DNA from: Tubiluchus corallicola
Taxonomy: Eukaryota; Priapulida; Priapulimorpha; Priapulimorphida; Tubiluchidae
DNA length: 64,000 nt
NCBI GenBank assembly: GCA_030141605.1
Contig: JAQGDQ010000004.1
Coordinates: 1,240,001-1,304,000, forward strand
Reading direction: 5' to 3'
Below, piece by piece: positions 47,558 to 60,733 of this stretch (positions within the stretch are counted from its first letter, which is position 1; every line of letters begins with the position of its first letter). The notes beneath the pieces were generated by a model, which made no database searches, was not told the DNA's origin, and saw nothing but the letters and a program-made list of their open reading frames with translations. A program made the position numbers and the translations under genes.

Positions 47558-50500
47558 ATGACTCTAGCTTCGAAAAATAAACCCCCAATGAGAAGACACT
47601 AGATCGAGACCTTTCGTCTGGCATATAGATTGTCGCAAATGGTGCAGTCGTCCGAGCTGTAGCCTCAAATCTTATATACATGTAATCTATATATCAAACG
47701 AAAGGTCTCGATCTAGCGTCTTCTCATTAGGGGTTTATTTTTCGAATCAAGTCCACCGAGACGAACCGGGGGGCGAAAAACCTCCAAAAATGGCCATTTT
47801 TTGCAAAATTTATACCTGTTACTTCTGGAGATGGGAATGGACTGGGGGCTGTGCTGGCAATGGTTGAATAGTCCGTTTAACGGTGGGTGTAGTAGCCATA
47901 TTTAGAATTCACGGGAGGGTCACAGCACACCGCAACGGGCGTTTTCCCAGACCCAACTCCCGATTTTTTCGAAATTTTAGTCAAACAGCCTGTAGAAAAA
48001 ACATTCTGGCGGCGCCTGGTGGGACTCTCGAAAGGAGATATATAGCTCTTTAGAAAGAGGAGGGACAGGGCTACACGATGGTGGGGCTGTATTTTAGGAT
48101 GTCTCCACTGTGAGGAACTGTGATGAGTTGATTGAAGGTTTCATTTCGGGCATTTTTTGCTTGGAAAACTGCTGACGCAAAGCCATTGTTCTGTCGTCAT
48201 CCATTATACTCTGTTTATAACCTTATAACTTTAATTCAGTGAAAGCTGGTACTGGCTTTACATTATGAGGACTATGTAGGATGTTCGCATATTATTGATT
48301 ATAAGTGTATTTTTTACGCAAAATTTTTTGAGGGGCCTTTGCTAGTTAGTAACTTTTTTTTTTATTTCAAGTTTATTATATTAAATATTGGGAATACTCA
48401 CTAGCCTTTGCTTACCAGCATTCCCAAATATCTGGTAACAAATTGCGTTGTCAAAAATTTTTTATGTTAAAAATCAATATCAATACCTTGACCATTGCTG
48501 TAAGCACAGCTATTGTAACTTGTCAAATTGACAAGCTCTAAACATGAACTAATAAGTAACTGGGTAGTTAATGTCAACCCAAACCTTTGACTGTACTTTA
48601 TATAACCTACCAGAAGGTGATGCAACATGTGTTGCCATATCAGCATTTTCTTCCTCTTCCTTAATTTTCTTTTTCTTTTTCTTCGTCTTTTCTGCTGAAG
48701 CTGAAATTACAAAATTTGTTAAATGTACAGCCTTTTTCTACAGCTGTGTTATACTTAAGCAAATTTTTAACTTCGTGAAATAAAACATAACAGTTTTTTA
48801 GACCAATACTCATTTTTGCCTGAAATATAGCTACTAAAATAGCCGAATTTAGTTACTAAAATACCAATTCTAATAAAATATTAGCTTAGAAACTTTATTA
48901 TCAGACTGTATGATCAGTCACTATTGGGTTGGATTTCTAACGGCAGAAATCTTCCATTTGTTATTTTGCACATATTTGCAAAAACAAAAGTTGATCTGAT
49001 AATCAAACAGAAAAATTGGCAAATAAGCACACAATTGCAGATTTCATGTATATTGCTGAGCTAAAAATTTAAAAAGTTACCCAGAGTGGGCTTTATTGGA
49101 TTGCCCAGTTAGCCATAGATTTGCTAATGATGTTATTTTTAGCAACAAAATTTGCAAGAAGCAAGCACTATGTCTATCTAAGTGAGTGGGCTGAAAACAT
49201 GCGACAATGAAAAATCAATGAAAATAAGTTACCAAGTCACCAATTCTGTAATTTAAGAATTCCGTTACACCACTACCATGTAAAGCAATTGGAGCTTTGG
49301 TCTATAATTATGCATTATTTTCCTTTAAAATTTGCCAAATACTATATGATGCAAATATTAAAATTTGTGCAGTTAGCAGTGAACAAAACATGTTGCACAT
49401 CTGTTTGTACTCATTTGATTCAATAAACATAGCTGAACTAAACACTACAGTGTTACAGCATGCGAGTTCTAATCCCAAGGGCTTGGTTCAAAGGCTTTTT
49501 AACATTTTTTCTAATTAGTTAGCTGTTAGGTTAATTGTTGCAAAACACAAACCATTACATTTATTAAAAAAATTATAACTTTTTACGATTAAGATCCATT
49601 GCGAAGTTATGGCACAGAATTGTGAGTATAATTTATCAATTAATTTTCAAGCTTTGCATGAACACTATTGATCCATAAACTACAGCAGAACTAGAATACC
49701 AATAAAAAACAGAAGTAACTAGGGTCTAGAAAGACTAAAAAGCTCTTCTCTTGAAATACAAGTCCAGGTCAAGAAAACTATCTTTAAGGCTGGGTTAGAA
49801 GAAATAATAGTACTTCATATCAAAGCAATCACAATAACTGGAACAGTAAAATTTACTATAAATTACATTTCCTTATTAGTGAATAGAAAATTTAAGGCAA
49901 ATATTCAACAAGCCTGTGCATACCACTTGTGTCTGGTTCAATTTCTTCAATTAATTTTGGTTTCTTAACTGGTAAGCTTGTATCTGCCTCATTATCTTGA
50001 GCCTTCCTTTTTTGGGGGACTCTCGGAATGGTAGAATCAACACTTTCATCATATGTTAACACCTGACTGTAAAAACAAACGTAATGTAGAAATTAAGTAA
50101 ACAGACACTGTCTCATTGAAAAATGTATAAAAAATTATTACTACATTTCATATGTTGCATTACATAGGGAACACTGTAAATGGGTGGGGATACATTGCGG
50201 TGGCAAATTAGCACAGCACTTTATCAAGAATCCTAACATTGTTTTTAAAGTTATTGTACAACATACAAGGGGCACAATGAATTTTTTGCTACTTATAAAA
50301 TTAACAAACGTCTATTCTTAGACACACACAATGTAAGCTAGGTCAGTCTGTTACTGGCATGCTGTTCTGGGCATCATGAATTACATCATACAAAGGCTTG
50401 AATATATTGTTAAAAAACAATAAAAAGAACCATTGTAATATACCTACATTTATGAAACACTTCTAAACCAAACTTAACTGGAAAAAAATAAAAAAGGAGA

Positions 50501-50576
50501 AAGAAAAGACTTTTGTGATAGGATGCAAGCCACTTCACTGGCATATTTAGTCAAATCCTGACTCATTTATTATCTT

Positions 50577-50627
<51 letters not shown>

Positions 50628-53600
50628 TATTATTTTTTAAGCTCTTTTACTTTCAGAAAGTTATTAACTAGATTCATTATTTAGTTTGTTGATAATCGTG
50701 AAACTAAAAAATATCAATTCCAAAACTAGTTTTACATTTATGAGTCATTGTTTGGATAGTATAAGCGACTTATTTACCTTTTGTTTTCATATTTTTCTTG
50801 TCTAGCCTTCTGCTTTCCTAGCCCACTAATTCGTCGAGGTCCAGTTGTTTCCAATTCTCGCAATCTGGCTTCTAATTTTGTTCTGTGTTCTGTACCCAGC
50901 TCAACAGATGAATTCTCTCCTAGAGCGTCAACTCGAACAGCCAAAGCAGTTTTCGCTGCGAGCATTCTAGACATCTGAAACAGCAGCAATGGTGATGTTT
51001 GACCTGCATTTTTAGGGATTATATACAGTAACTAGCTGTGATCTTCTTGAGGAATTATCAGTCAAATCTTTAGGCAAATTTGCACATAATCCTGTGATTT
51101 GTCTGAATAGAAGGAGATTGCCACAACAATATGTATAAATGGGTGTAGCATTAAATAGTACCACAGCATCTCCTTTTTTCAAGAAACTGTCCATGAAAGA
51201 GCCCACGTATAATATTCATAATGGTATGACTGACGTAATACCACAGAACATTAAACACAGAAATCTTTGCTTAATATTGTGGGACATAGTGTGTTACAGC
51301 AAACCCAATGTTGAGCGAAACATCATTAAACAAACCTTACATAAGGAACACTGTAAATGGGTGGGGATACATTCCAGTGTAAAAAAATCAGTAACATTTG
51401 ACTCATGTGTTTGTGCATTTAAGGTATGACAAATGTATGACACTTCCAATGTATAAGTTGGAAGAGAATGAGATTTTGTAAATCCTGTTTACTTATGATT
51501 TATGTTTTGAAAACATTCCTCTTGCAATAAATTCAACTACAGATAAATTTTTCATACTAACCTTGCCTTTTAATTTTGCACTGCTCTGACCCACCAACGA
51601 TGCATGATATATTAAACCATACTTTGGTGTATCATGTTTCGTTTTCAGTGCTCTAAATAAGGCCTTCTCTGCACCAAGAATCTGTACAGTAGATGCTGGA
51701 TGCTTTGCAAGGTTCAAAAGCGACCCTGAAAACATTAATGCAATAGATCGAAATGTTTTACATTTATGTACAAACAGTCAAAATAATTATTCTACTTCAG
51801 AGGTAGTGACGAATTAAGGGATTCTTCATCACATTCAGAAACTCATAATAACATCATTAGTAGAACATGGAAAATTTTCAGGTTTATAAACCAACTTTGA
51901 TGTAACTGTATCACATAAAAAAGTCTGTTTACCTGCATGTGCTATTAGCCTTGCTCCAACCAGCTCGCCTACTAATATTGTAACATTGGGGGCTATGGCC
52001 GTCATGCGATTTTTGAGGTAATCATATAATTGTGACCGATAGTCCATCAATTCAATAATCTAAATGAAAAAAGTTAAGAACAATAAACTACAAATATTAT
52101 TTACAGATGTTACCAAAGTCGGCAATACGGAAAATTTTGACTAACTAGTTGTCCTGATTTCGATCTCAAATTATATTAATATTAGTGTTGACTTTCCAAA
52201 CAGTATATAAGAATGCACACAACACTCAAAACATTACTCTTTTTCATGTAATATTCTTAACAATAAATTATTGACATTTTACTGGGTTAGGATTATAAAA
52301 AAATTGTGTACACTGCCTTTTAGACAAATTCAAAGCAAAAGTGAATATTACATAAGAAGAACATAGATTTAATGATGTGAGGTAAAACTGGATTTTGTAA
52401 CACAAATTCTGCTGAAAGAAAATAAAGTGTTTATGTCACCAAATGAGCAAAGCACTCTGGAGTTTGCAAACTTTGATATTTTTTAAATAACCAAGAGTGC
52501 AGATATGCAACAGCAAAAGTCTTGACTCTGTTCATTTCAAACTGTTGGCTGCTTTTAGGTAATTCTAACTCGACTAGAATGACATGTGGCCGTAACGAAA
52601 TCGGGGAGTTTTATTCAATCAGTGTGCATGATTTCACCTAATTTGTTGTCACCGTAACATAACATGAGTTTGTTATTACATACGGTTTTTCTTCAACAAC
52701 TAGCAAATCTAGAAAGACGTCCAAGATGATGTTACAGAAAATTTCATTGTGGAAATGAAAAACAAACTTGTATGCCTAAAACATTCCCACACTTAAATAT
52801 GAGAAGTTTTCTAAGCCTATCTAGCTTAAGTATACACATTAGTCTAGCAATTTCCAGAAGGGTCATTTCATTATTAATGCAGCATTTAGCAACTCACCGT
52901 GTTTCACAGATAATTTCTATCACAAAATTCAAACAAATATAAACAAAAATCACTTAAACCAGAAACTCTGACCTGATCACATAAATGATGAATGTTTGCT
53001 AAATCCTCATCAGTTATCTCCGTACCCATTGAAATTTCTGCAGCCTTTTTCAATGCTGCTTCTTCTTCTTCAGGTAAAATATCCGCCAAGTCTACAGTAG
53101 TGTGATTAGTGCGAAAACCTGAAATAGCAAGTAAAATGTTACACAAGCCAATTCCACCATTCAACCTACATGCAGAATTACTGAATTAATAAAACACCAA
53201 AATCATAAAGAACAAAAGTCAAACAATTAGGAATAATTCATTCATACACTGCAAAACAGAATCAGTATCGAATCTGTAGTGCGAGTTGGGTTACCCTCTT
53301 GCCGCACATGTGCACGCATGCACATACGTTTTAATTGCACGTATTTATAAAATATACAAACTTTAGTAATGTGCTATATAATGGACGATGCCCTTTCTTT
53401 GCAACTGGCAACCAGCAGCTATAGCTGTCAGCTACCAGTGACTCCAGCGACCAGCGTTCTGATGGAACACCCAGGACTGACGCCTGCGTGTAATCACGTA
53501 TTTGTAGATTATTGGAAAGTGACACCAACACAGTAAAATTAAAAGAAAGCAACACTTATGATACATTTGCCGATAATACATGTAATTTAGACAAAATAAA

Positions 53601-56600
53601 GCTGAAGTTTTAATATACATTGTTTTACATGCTCATAATGAGTTTTAATTGGTTCCCCCATCTATGCTTTTTTTATTAGTTATTCGAACAGCAATAATTA
53701 GGCTTTTCTTTACTGATCTGTTAATCTAAGATTGTAAATATATGAATGAAAATTTTTAACATTAACTTTTATTAAACAATCAAATGAAACTTTAGAACAA
53801 ATGGATTGGATTGTCAATACTTCACTGTGAAAAGATGAAGTTTCCAGTCTTTTTTAACAAAAACGTTTGAAGGTTGATGAAAACTTCAACTATTTAAGTT
53901 ATTTTGTTATAATGCTCTAATATTTCCTTTATTATATATTTTATATCAACAAATGTTATATCAATTTTAATGGCCAATTTAATATTGTTGTTACGTAATT
54001 GTACAAGTACGGTAATTTATAAATACAACAGAATGTTATCACATGACAACAGCCTGGGTTTACATTGGATGACTGTCGAGTAGAACCTGCTTTTCGCCAG
54101 GTACTCAAAAGATAGAAACAATTTCTATTTTCGAGTGACTAGTGACTTGGTGCATTATAATACATTGAAAATGTACACTTTCTGTTTTTTGTTGACAGTT
54201 GCTAGACAAGATCACTGAGCACAGTAAACAGTCGCTTCAGTGCATCATAAGTATATGTAATTTAACAGTTTTTTAAGCAATATCGCTCTATTGCAACGTC
54301 ACATTATTAATGCCTCTTCACAAAACAACAGCAACAGCAAAAACTTTTTGAGCAATGTTGAAACTGCATAAAATGACAAATGCTAATAAATCTGCCGAAT
54401 AATGATCAATAATGCGTGAGCATGCTACAGTTTTTAATCTCTGCTCCTGAAATGATAGCAATAATGTTCATAGTACACATTTGCATAGTATTACTAAAAT
54501 CACGTTGATGCTTCGTTAGTCAGCAAACAAAAACAAACTATAATCAAGATTACTATTTGTAATTTTCAGTTCTTCACTTTCAGGACCCATACTTTAGCAT
54601 ACTAAATTACGTTTTCTCTCAAACAATTTATTTTCAACATTTATGAAAAAATAAAATTTCAGGAGCCCTGAAGTTGTCAGAGAAATTTTACATTTATCAA
54701 GCAAAGTGAAATCTGAACCAGAACACACTAGCGACATGCTTTAATTTGCAATCTGCACATAGTTCACTTAAATCAGTTAAAGCAAGTGCAGGTGGTACCA
54801 GGCCACATGCACAAGTAGGTTTAATAAAAATGACAATCTTTATCTTTTTTTACCAGTAAGGATCAACATACCCATTTTCCTTACAACACGAGCAAACGCA
54901 AGGTGATCTGCGATAATTTTGCCCATTTCAGGGAAATGCCAACCATACCATTCCCGACACCTCATAACATAGTTATTCAATTCCTTGTCTAAATCATCTA
55001 ATAAAGCTGAAAGATAAGAAAACAATTAATGAAATTTTTGCCTAATAACCTTAAAAGTCACGCTTCTTTAAAAATGTAATAGCTGTAACCATCTGTCCAA
55101 CTTTATTGGAACATGTCCGTTCAATGTTGCTGCAACATTTAAACATGGACTCTAAAGAATAATAGTTGCTTACATATAGCCTGCACAATCATTGTGTCAA
55201 CTTTGTCTGGGCTAAACTTCAGTTTATATCTTGATAAACTAAAACAGAGAAAAACAAAAGTTAGTAGTCTGAAAATAATAAAAACAGAACGACACATAAA
55301 TGAATGTTAGTTAACCTTTTCCTACTGAGAAACAGCCTTGCACATTTTACTACAGATGTTGTTCCAAAGCCGTGCCTAAGTATAAATAAAGAACTATTAC
55401 TACACTATTTCTGTTCCTAGTTACTTATAAGTATGGTATACCTTTATGTCAGAAGTCAACATTTCTGGTACTACTATCTTGTAGTTTACTTAGTTAACTC
55501 TACGGTAGCAGACCGGACTAATGGTTTGTGGTTTACAGAACGAAGATTTCTCTAATTGCTGTTTTTGATGGATTATAGAAAGTAGTAAAAATAATAAAAA
55601 TTTTGGTTAAATTTGTTACTGCTATACTACCAAGCATAAATAAAGCATTTTTGGCAAAGTCTAAACTTTGGTAGCAAAGTGCATTTTAATATGTTGCTTA
55701 CTTTTGCATTTTTTCTATGTAGCAAATAACGATGAAATCTGTAATGATATTTTTATCGATGCTGAGACAAAAATGTAACTCAGTGACTTCTAATTAATAT
55801 TGTAATTAATGCAATTATCATAGAAGAGATCAAACAACATTTATATATAACAAACACGTACTACTATGTTAAAAGTAAATCTCAATCTACTAAAATTAGC
55901 CACTTAGTTTTATTAAGAATACTCTATACAAATTACACACCATGTTTGTTCGTATGTTTTTGTAGATAACTCGAGCATACCTGTGAGCCAACCCCAATGC
56001 AAAAGCTGACATTTCTTTCTGTTCTATTCCCGCAAGGAGACTCTCACTTTGAGATCTAATGCACCTCATAAGTTCGTGAACAGCAGAACTGCTAACACAT
56101 TGCATATTAAGCTTGTCCTACAAGAAATGGACAAAGAAGTAATAGAAAACTCTTTACATGTGAAGTGTAATAAGAAGTATTAGAAACATATTAGGGCCAT
56201 TCTACCTTTATTACATTTCCGAGCTTGGCATCTGCCACAGCAAGTTGTTCATGTGCTTCTTGTACCAGCAGTTTCTTCAATACCTTTTTCAGTCGTTTGC
56301 TCATGTTCCCCTCTATTACAGCAGTTGCAGCTTTCAAAAAACAAAGACAACGTCTTACTTCAAAAAACAAAGATTACTTTAAAAGAAAATGTTAATCTTC
56401 GAGTACAAATGCAGAACTAAACCCACCTTATATCTCACTTTACTTGATGAAAAAGCATTTACACAATGGATTAAAATGGTTTTGTTAAAAAGGTACTTAT
56501 TCAATTGATGATGATGATGATCCAGTTTTCAGTATCAAAGTAGCATATTTCTTTTCACACTAAAAATGGTTTCTTTTTTAAATCTTAAAAAATAATAAAT

Positions 56601-59600
56601 TGTAACCATTTCTTTCGAGGAATCAAAACAGTTGTGCATTTTCCGCTGAAAGTTCCGTTACATTTTGAAGTAGAACAGTGATTACTAGCATAAAATAATT
56701 TACTTAGCAAAATAATAAATTTACCTAAAGAATAATAATAAATTCAGTCTAATACACCTACCTGCTAGTGCATCTGTTGTATCTTTGAACTTTTCAAATT
56801 GCTTCAACTTGACCCTGAAATTAGTTACACTTTAATCCTTAATAGCTTATTTATTTTATTAAACTTTTCAGATTTTAGTTGTTCAGCTCTGCATAGTTCA
56901 AAGCACTGTAAACAGCTATCAGCTTTACAAACACAAGGATATTATGTTAATGAATAAATTTTTGCATGATTGGCCTGATGATGTAAAATTTTATATGTAA
57001 TGCAGACTGCATAGTGACACCTTTTTTCTGATCTGGATGCCAGCCTCATAAAATTTAGTTTAGCACAAGACAGCCTCATAAAATGTAGTTTAGCACTTGC
57101 TGCTCTTGTACATTTAACTTTTTTGCTTTGCTTGCATTATTGCAAGTGTGAATAAAATCTAATAGAGTCAAACTTAAAAAAAGTTATGTCAACAACCAAG
57201 TAAGAAGTGACTAGATGAGATATAGCTCTCTTTGGAACACACAGAATAAATACAAAACAATGCGGTAACTTACACTTTACTCGCTCCTTCCTGTGTCTGA
57301 AAGTCCTGATATAAATCATCACTTTTTTGCAGTTTCTTTTCATCCAACAGCTTAAAAATTAAAATAGATGATAATTGAGGTCACTAGACTCACTACAGTA
57401 TTATTCAAATATACATATGTTGAATAAATGTAACATCTATCATTTCTGACATCATCAATTATTTATTTATGGCTACTTTATCACCATCTTCCTGTGTGTA
57501 TATCAACTTCTTTATCCTCTGCCTCATCAAATTAGATCTACATTTATTAAAAAGTAGAAAAATGATTTTACATAATAGTTATATTTCCTACATTTCTACT
57601 TAATTCATGAGTTTCATCAGTGAATGCAGATTCTATGCAACTTCTTGATTATGTTAAAGGCACAGTTCATTACACTAAAATGTATATGGGAAGTGTTGTG
57701 CTTATCATAATGCCAATTTTTAAAATATGTATTTTTATTATTATTTACTTTTCACATTTTTCATAGGTCACATTCACCAGTACTAAGCGTAGAATACACA
57801 CATATAATGTGTCATTACTAAACACATAATACATGATGACTGCTAGACTAAAGTCGCCTGTTAGCAGCCATTTATTGCACTAGATCATATACTACACAGT
57901 GTGGTATTTGGTCAGCCCATATACCATGTGGGTTATTTGGGTTGGCACTATATCACAGCAATAGCAATTAAGCTACATTAAAAGCTTTTACAATGTTTTG
58001 AACTTAATTGTCATTTTATTTATTTAAGTATTAATAATAAATTACATATTAAAATAATAATAAATACACTTTAATTAGTAATAATACTACTTTTCATTGT
58101 CAATTTTCAGCCAACAGGGTGTGTAACATTTGTGTTTCCAGAGCTAATCTTTCTTTCAATATTACCCACTACTTAAGCTTAAAAAGGTCCGCTCTTTGGC
58201 CTAAATATAGGTAATAACAACATTTCGTTTAGCAACTCATTTAAATTTTGTCTTAAACGAGTTATATGGGCAGGTGAGATGCTTACCTTTCTGTCAAACA
58301 CTATTTCTCTGCTATGCAGCATACAGGCTGATGAGTCATTTATCTCCCAACCTGTGTTTTATAATGTAAGTGCTCCTACATAGTCAATGTTGCTAAGCAT
58401 TTATCCCCTAATTATATTCTATGGTATCTACACTATACAGCACGGATGATTTGTAGTGTCGGTAATTACCTTTTTTTAAAATCTAGCTGTTGGTTAAGGT
58501 TTACAAGCTGAGGAGTTGTTTACTGCCCAGTGTTTTGCAATATGATACATGCACAAATCACGCATGACTATAATTTATGGCTGATTTGAATGATCTGTCA
58601 AATGCACTTTTATACAGGTATGGCATTATATAGATGATAGTACCTACCAGTAATTTGTAGATTGTTTTTCACTCACAGTTGTTTTTAGATTAGGGACAGT
58701 TGTGACAGCTTTGATTTTGATGACAACAGAATCATTAGAATGAAATAAGCCTAGCTACTTTATTTCATTATAATTTATTGTCATTATGTAAAAGACAGAT
58801 AAGATAAATATTCATGTTCTTAGATTACTGAATCTACGAAGTTACATTATAATTTACTTATAATGACCCTCTGGTTATTAAGAGAAAATTTCAAAATCCC
58901 ACCAAATTTTAGACTTAAATAATGTATTTAAATCTTGCTTACAGCGAGCTCCAATATTATGAACTTTTGCTTATTAAAAGGAAATTTTAAAAGCCTCGCG
59001 GTTGCACTTCCCCTGCATATAATGAGAATGAATTCTAAAACAATGGGCAAGTGGGCAACACTCAACAAGGGCAAAAATGTCACCATACCTCATAGGGATT
59101 AATGGGGCTAAATTACTGACTGTGCATAAAACAATATGTAGCCTATCTGCTGCTATATGTGCTGCTGTAACTGTAACTTATAGTCAAAATAAAGTGGGTA
59201 CGATGATTCTGATATAGAAAAAGGACCAGATTATCTACATGCCAGCTGAAATGTCACAATTGAAGTTTTTGCTAAACCTTAGCAACTTTTTTTGAGTCAT
59301 CACCAGCAACTGATACTTGTTCTCGTTGTAATTTACAATCGGACACACAAATGTGAAGTTATAAAAAATTTGACAGCATTTTAAAACTTGGCAACTCCTT
59401 GAATAAAGCTGTAGTGTAACATAATGCAAAGCAAGCAATAAAAATAGTGCTTTAAATAAATATAGTGATTTTACCTTAATTAACATAAAAGCGAGTCAGA
59501 CTATAGAGATGTGCGGACCTATTTATTTTGGGTTTGCAAAAGTGCAGTGTCCACAAAGAGTGATACTGCAGCTCTGCAAAATTCGCAGAGTGTATACAAT

Positions 59601-60733
59601 AACAGGGTTCGCATCTCCGCAGGGATTCGCTTAAAAAAATTATAGTTTTTAAAACAGAGACCAGGGCGAGATTAATACATAAGTCGACTAAGCATGTGGT
59701 TATGGCACAAGGCTCAGGGGGCACCAAGTTGGCAAAAAAATCAAAACAGATAAAATTTTAATAATGTGTTACCATAAAATTTAAATGAAGTTGTGATAAC
59801 AGCATCAGCCATTGTCTTATTGAAAAGTGTTGCTGATCTCTCCATGCTATTTAGTATTAGGATATTAGGTTGTCCTTATTGTATACCTTAGTTAAGTCAT
59901 TCCTATAGCTTGTGGCCTCTGGTGCTGCAAATGTCTAATTTCTTGTTTAACCTTTTTTGTAGCTGATTTCATTAAAATTTCATTTTGAAATCAATAAACG
60001 ATTTAAGAAGGTTTTGTTTTACATATAATGTCACGTAATTTGTATCACGAAACACAATGCAAAATATGCACTAAGATGCTGATTAGGAACTGTGGTTGTG
60101 AAACCGCCTACTAAATAACTATAGTTATGCACCGTTCTGATTTGCACGCAGGAAAAGTCAAATATGCTTTCAGAAACTTAATATTCCAGCTTTGAAGCCA
60201 GATCGGTAAATAATAGCTGAGTAATAGTCTGGATCTGTGACTCGGCCGGTTCCGCAAGCAGTTTGGGTCCCAACTCCGCATTCCAACAGAAAAACCTTGC
60301 AGACCCAAGTTCACGAATCCGAGGAACACGCATCTCTGATGCGCAGCCGAACAACCCCCTGCATTAATCCTTCTAGAAGAATTTGATGAAGAAAGATCAC
60401 ATGATACTTGTTATTAATTTTGTCCAACAAAATACTACTGTACGCATGAGGTACCGTTAAGCAACCATGTTTCAACAATATGTATTCCAATTGGCATGTC
60501 TGGCAAAACACACCGAGTTATTTATTCCGCATCTATTATGCAGAACCTGGCGTTTACATGCAAGTGGATAGACTTACTCAATAACACATACATGTACGAA
60601 AGTCCAAACGTCTGATAAATTCTGCCAATTTTATAATTCGGCGCTAGCACGTACCAAAGAAATCATTGTAATAATTTTAAGGGTTTACCTTAAATATTGC
60701 GTACCCGGCCGGGGTTTCAAATAAAACCAACAT
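45319..60733 (-). CDS. NOP58: Nucleolar protein 58, box C/D snoRNP core protein (15 exons)
   Basis: Core protein of box C/D snoRNPs, which guide 2'-O-methylation of rRNA in the nucleolus, together with NOP56, fibrillarin and the 15.5K protein. Exons (minus strand, high to low): 60733-60689, 57350-57274, 56814-56762, 56330-56206, 56117-55981, 55238-55174, 55006-54872, 53118-52973, 52059-51933, 51725-51562, 50974-50778, 50066-49924, 48700-48611, 45766-45677, 45389-45319. Sum 1665 nt, 554 aa (human 529), frame closed, all GT-AG. N-terminus [15 protein letters not shown] is the NOP5NT domain. Central [20 protein letters not shown] and [16 protein letters not shown] form the coiled NOSIC part; [21 protein letters not shown] and [11 protein letters not shown] are the Nop RNP-binding domain. 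The tail (exons 12-15) is alternately acidic and lysine-rich and ends in a run of lysines then EQSDE, as in other animals. Residues about 225-245 are more divergent than the rest. Confidence 0.96.
46110..46277 (-). repeat. One-ended hAT-like MITE
   Basis: On the minus strand it starts CAGTGATGGCAAGTTCC, a common hAT terminus, followed by repeated AAGTTC/CAAGTTC words. The other terminus is missing, so it is truncated. In the NOP58 intron between 45767 and 48610. Confidence 0.45.
47458..48345 (+). mobile_element. Helitron-like repeat, copy 2 (in NOP58 intron 13)
   Basis: Second copy of 41180-41883 with the same start (TCGTATATATTAATTTCGG after A) and the same end (GCTAG before T). It differs by a long AT run at about 47500-47556 and by an inverted duplication (arms 47569-47631 and 47683-47746) of a segment that occurs once in copy 1. 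Confidence 0.55.
47500..47556. repeat. (TA)n microsatellite
   Basis: Nearly uninterrupted TA dinucleotides inside Helitron-like copy 2. Confidence 0.92.
50579..50627. repeat. (ATC)n microsatellite in a NOP58 intron
   Basis: About sixteen perfect ATC units between exons 11 and 12. The minus-strand (transcript) reading is GAT repeated, which mimics box C words by chance. Confidence 0.95.
57041..57098. repeat. Tandem duplication, 30-bp unit, in NOP58 intron 2
   Basis: CAGCCTCATAAAATTTAGTT and the following ten bases occur twice in a row with few changes. Confidence 0.85.
58845..59060. repeat. Pogo-like repeat, copy 1 (NOP58 intron 1)
   Basis: Contains ATAATGACCCTCTGGTTATT, then TTTAAATCTTGCTTA-like sequence, then GCGGTTGCACTTCCCCTGCA and ATAATGAGAATGAATTC. 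The same order of words occurs at 63805-64000. Terminal words with TTATAATGA fit Tigger-family ends. Confidence 0.6.
59504..60339. mobile_element. hAT-like TIR element in NOP58 intron 1
   Basis: The left end TAGAGATGTGCGGACC followed by TTTTGGGTTTGCAA matches the inverted right end (CAGAGATGCGTGTTCC followed by CTTGGGTCTGCAA). No matching 8-bp flanks found. A GGCGAGATTAATACATAAG-type stretch at about 59668 looks like a second hAT end, so there may be a nested insertion. Confidence 0.5.

Noticed and set aside
50579-50627. Repeated TGATGA words on the NOP58 transcript strand
   Set aside because: They come from the (ATC)n microsatellite.
51740-51835. GTGATGA box C-like word on the minus strand in a NOP58 intron
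   Set aside because: A CTGA follows too close (about 25 nt) to be box D and none lies at the expected distance.
59235-59310. GTGATGA on the minus strand in NOP58 intron 1
   Set aside because: No CTGA downstream within snoRNA range.
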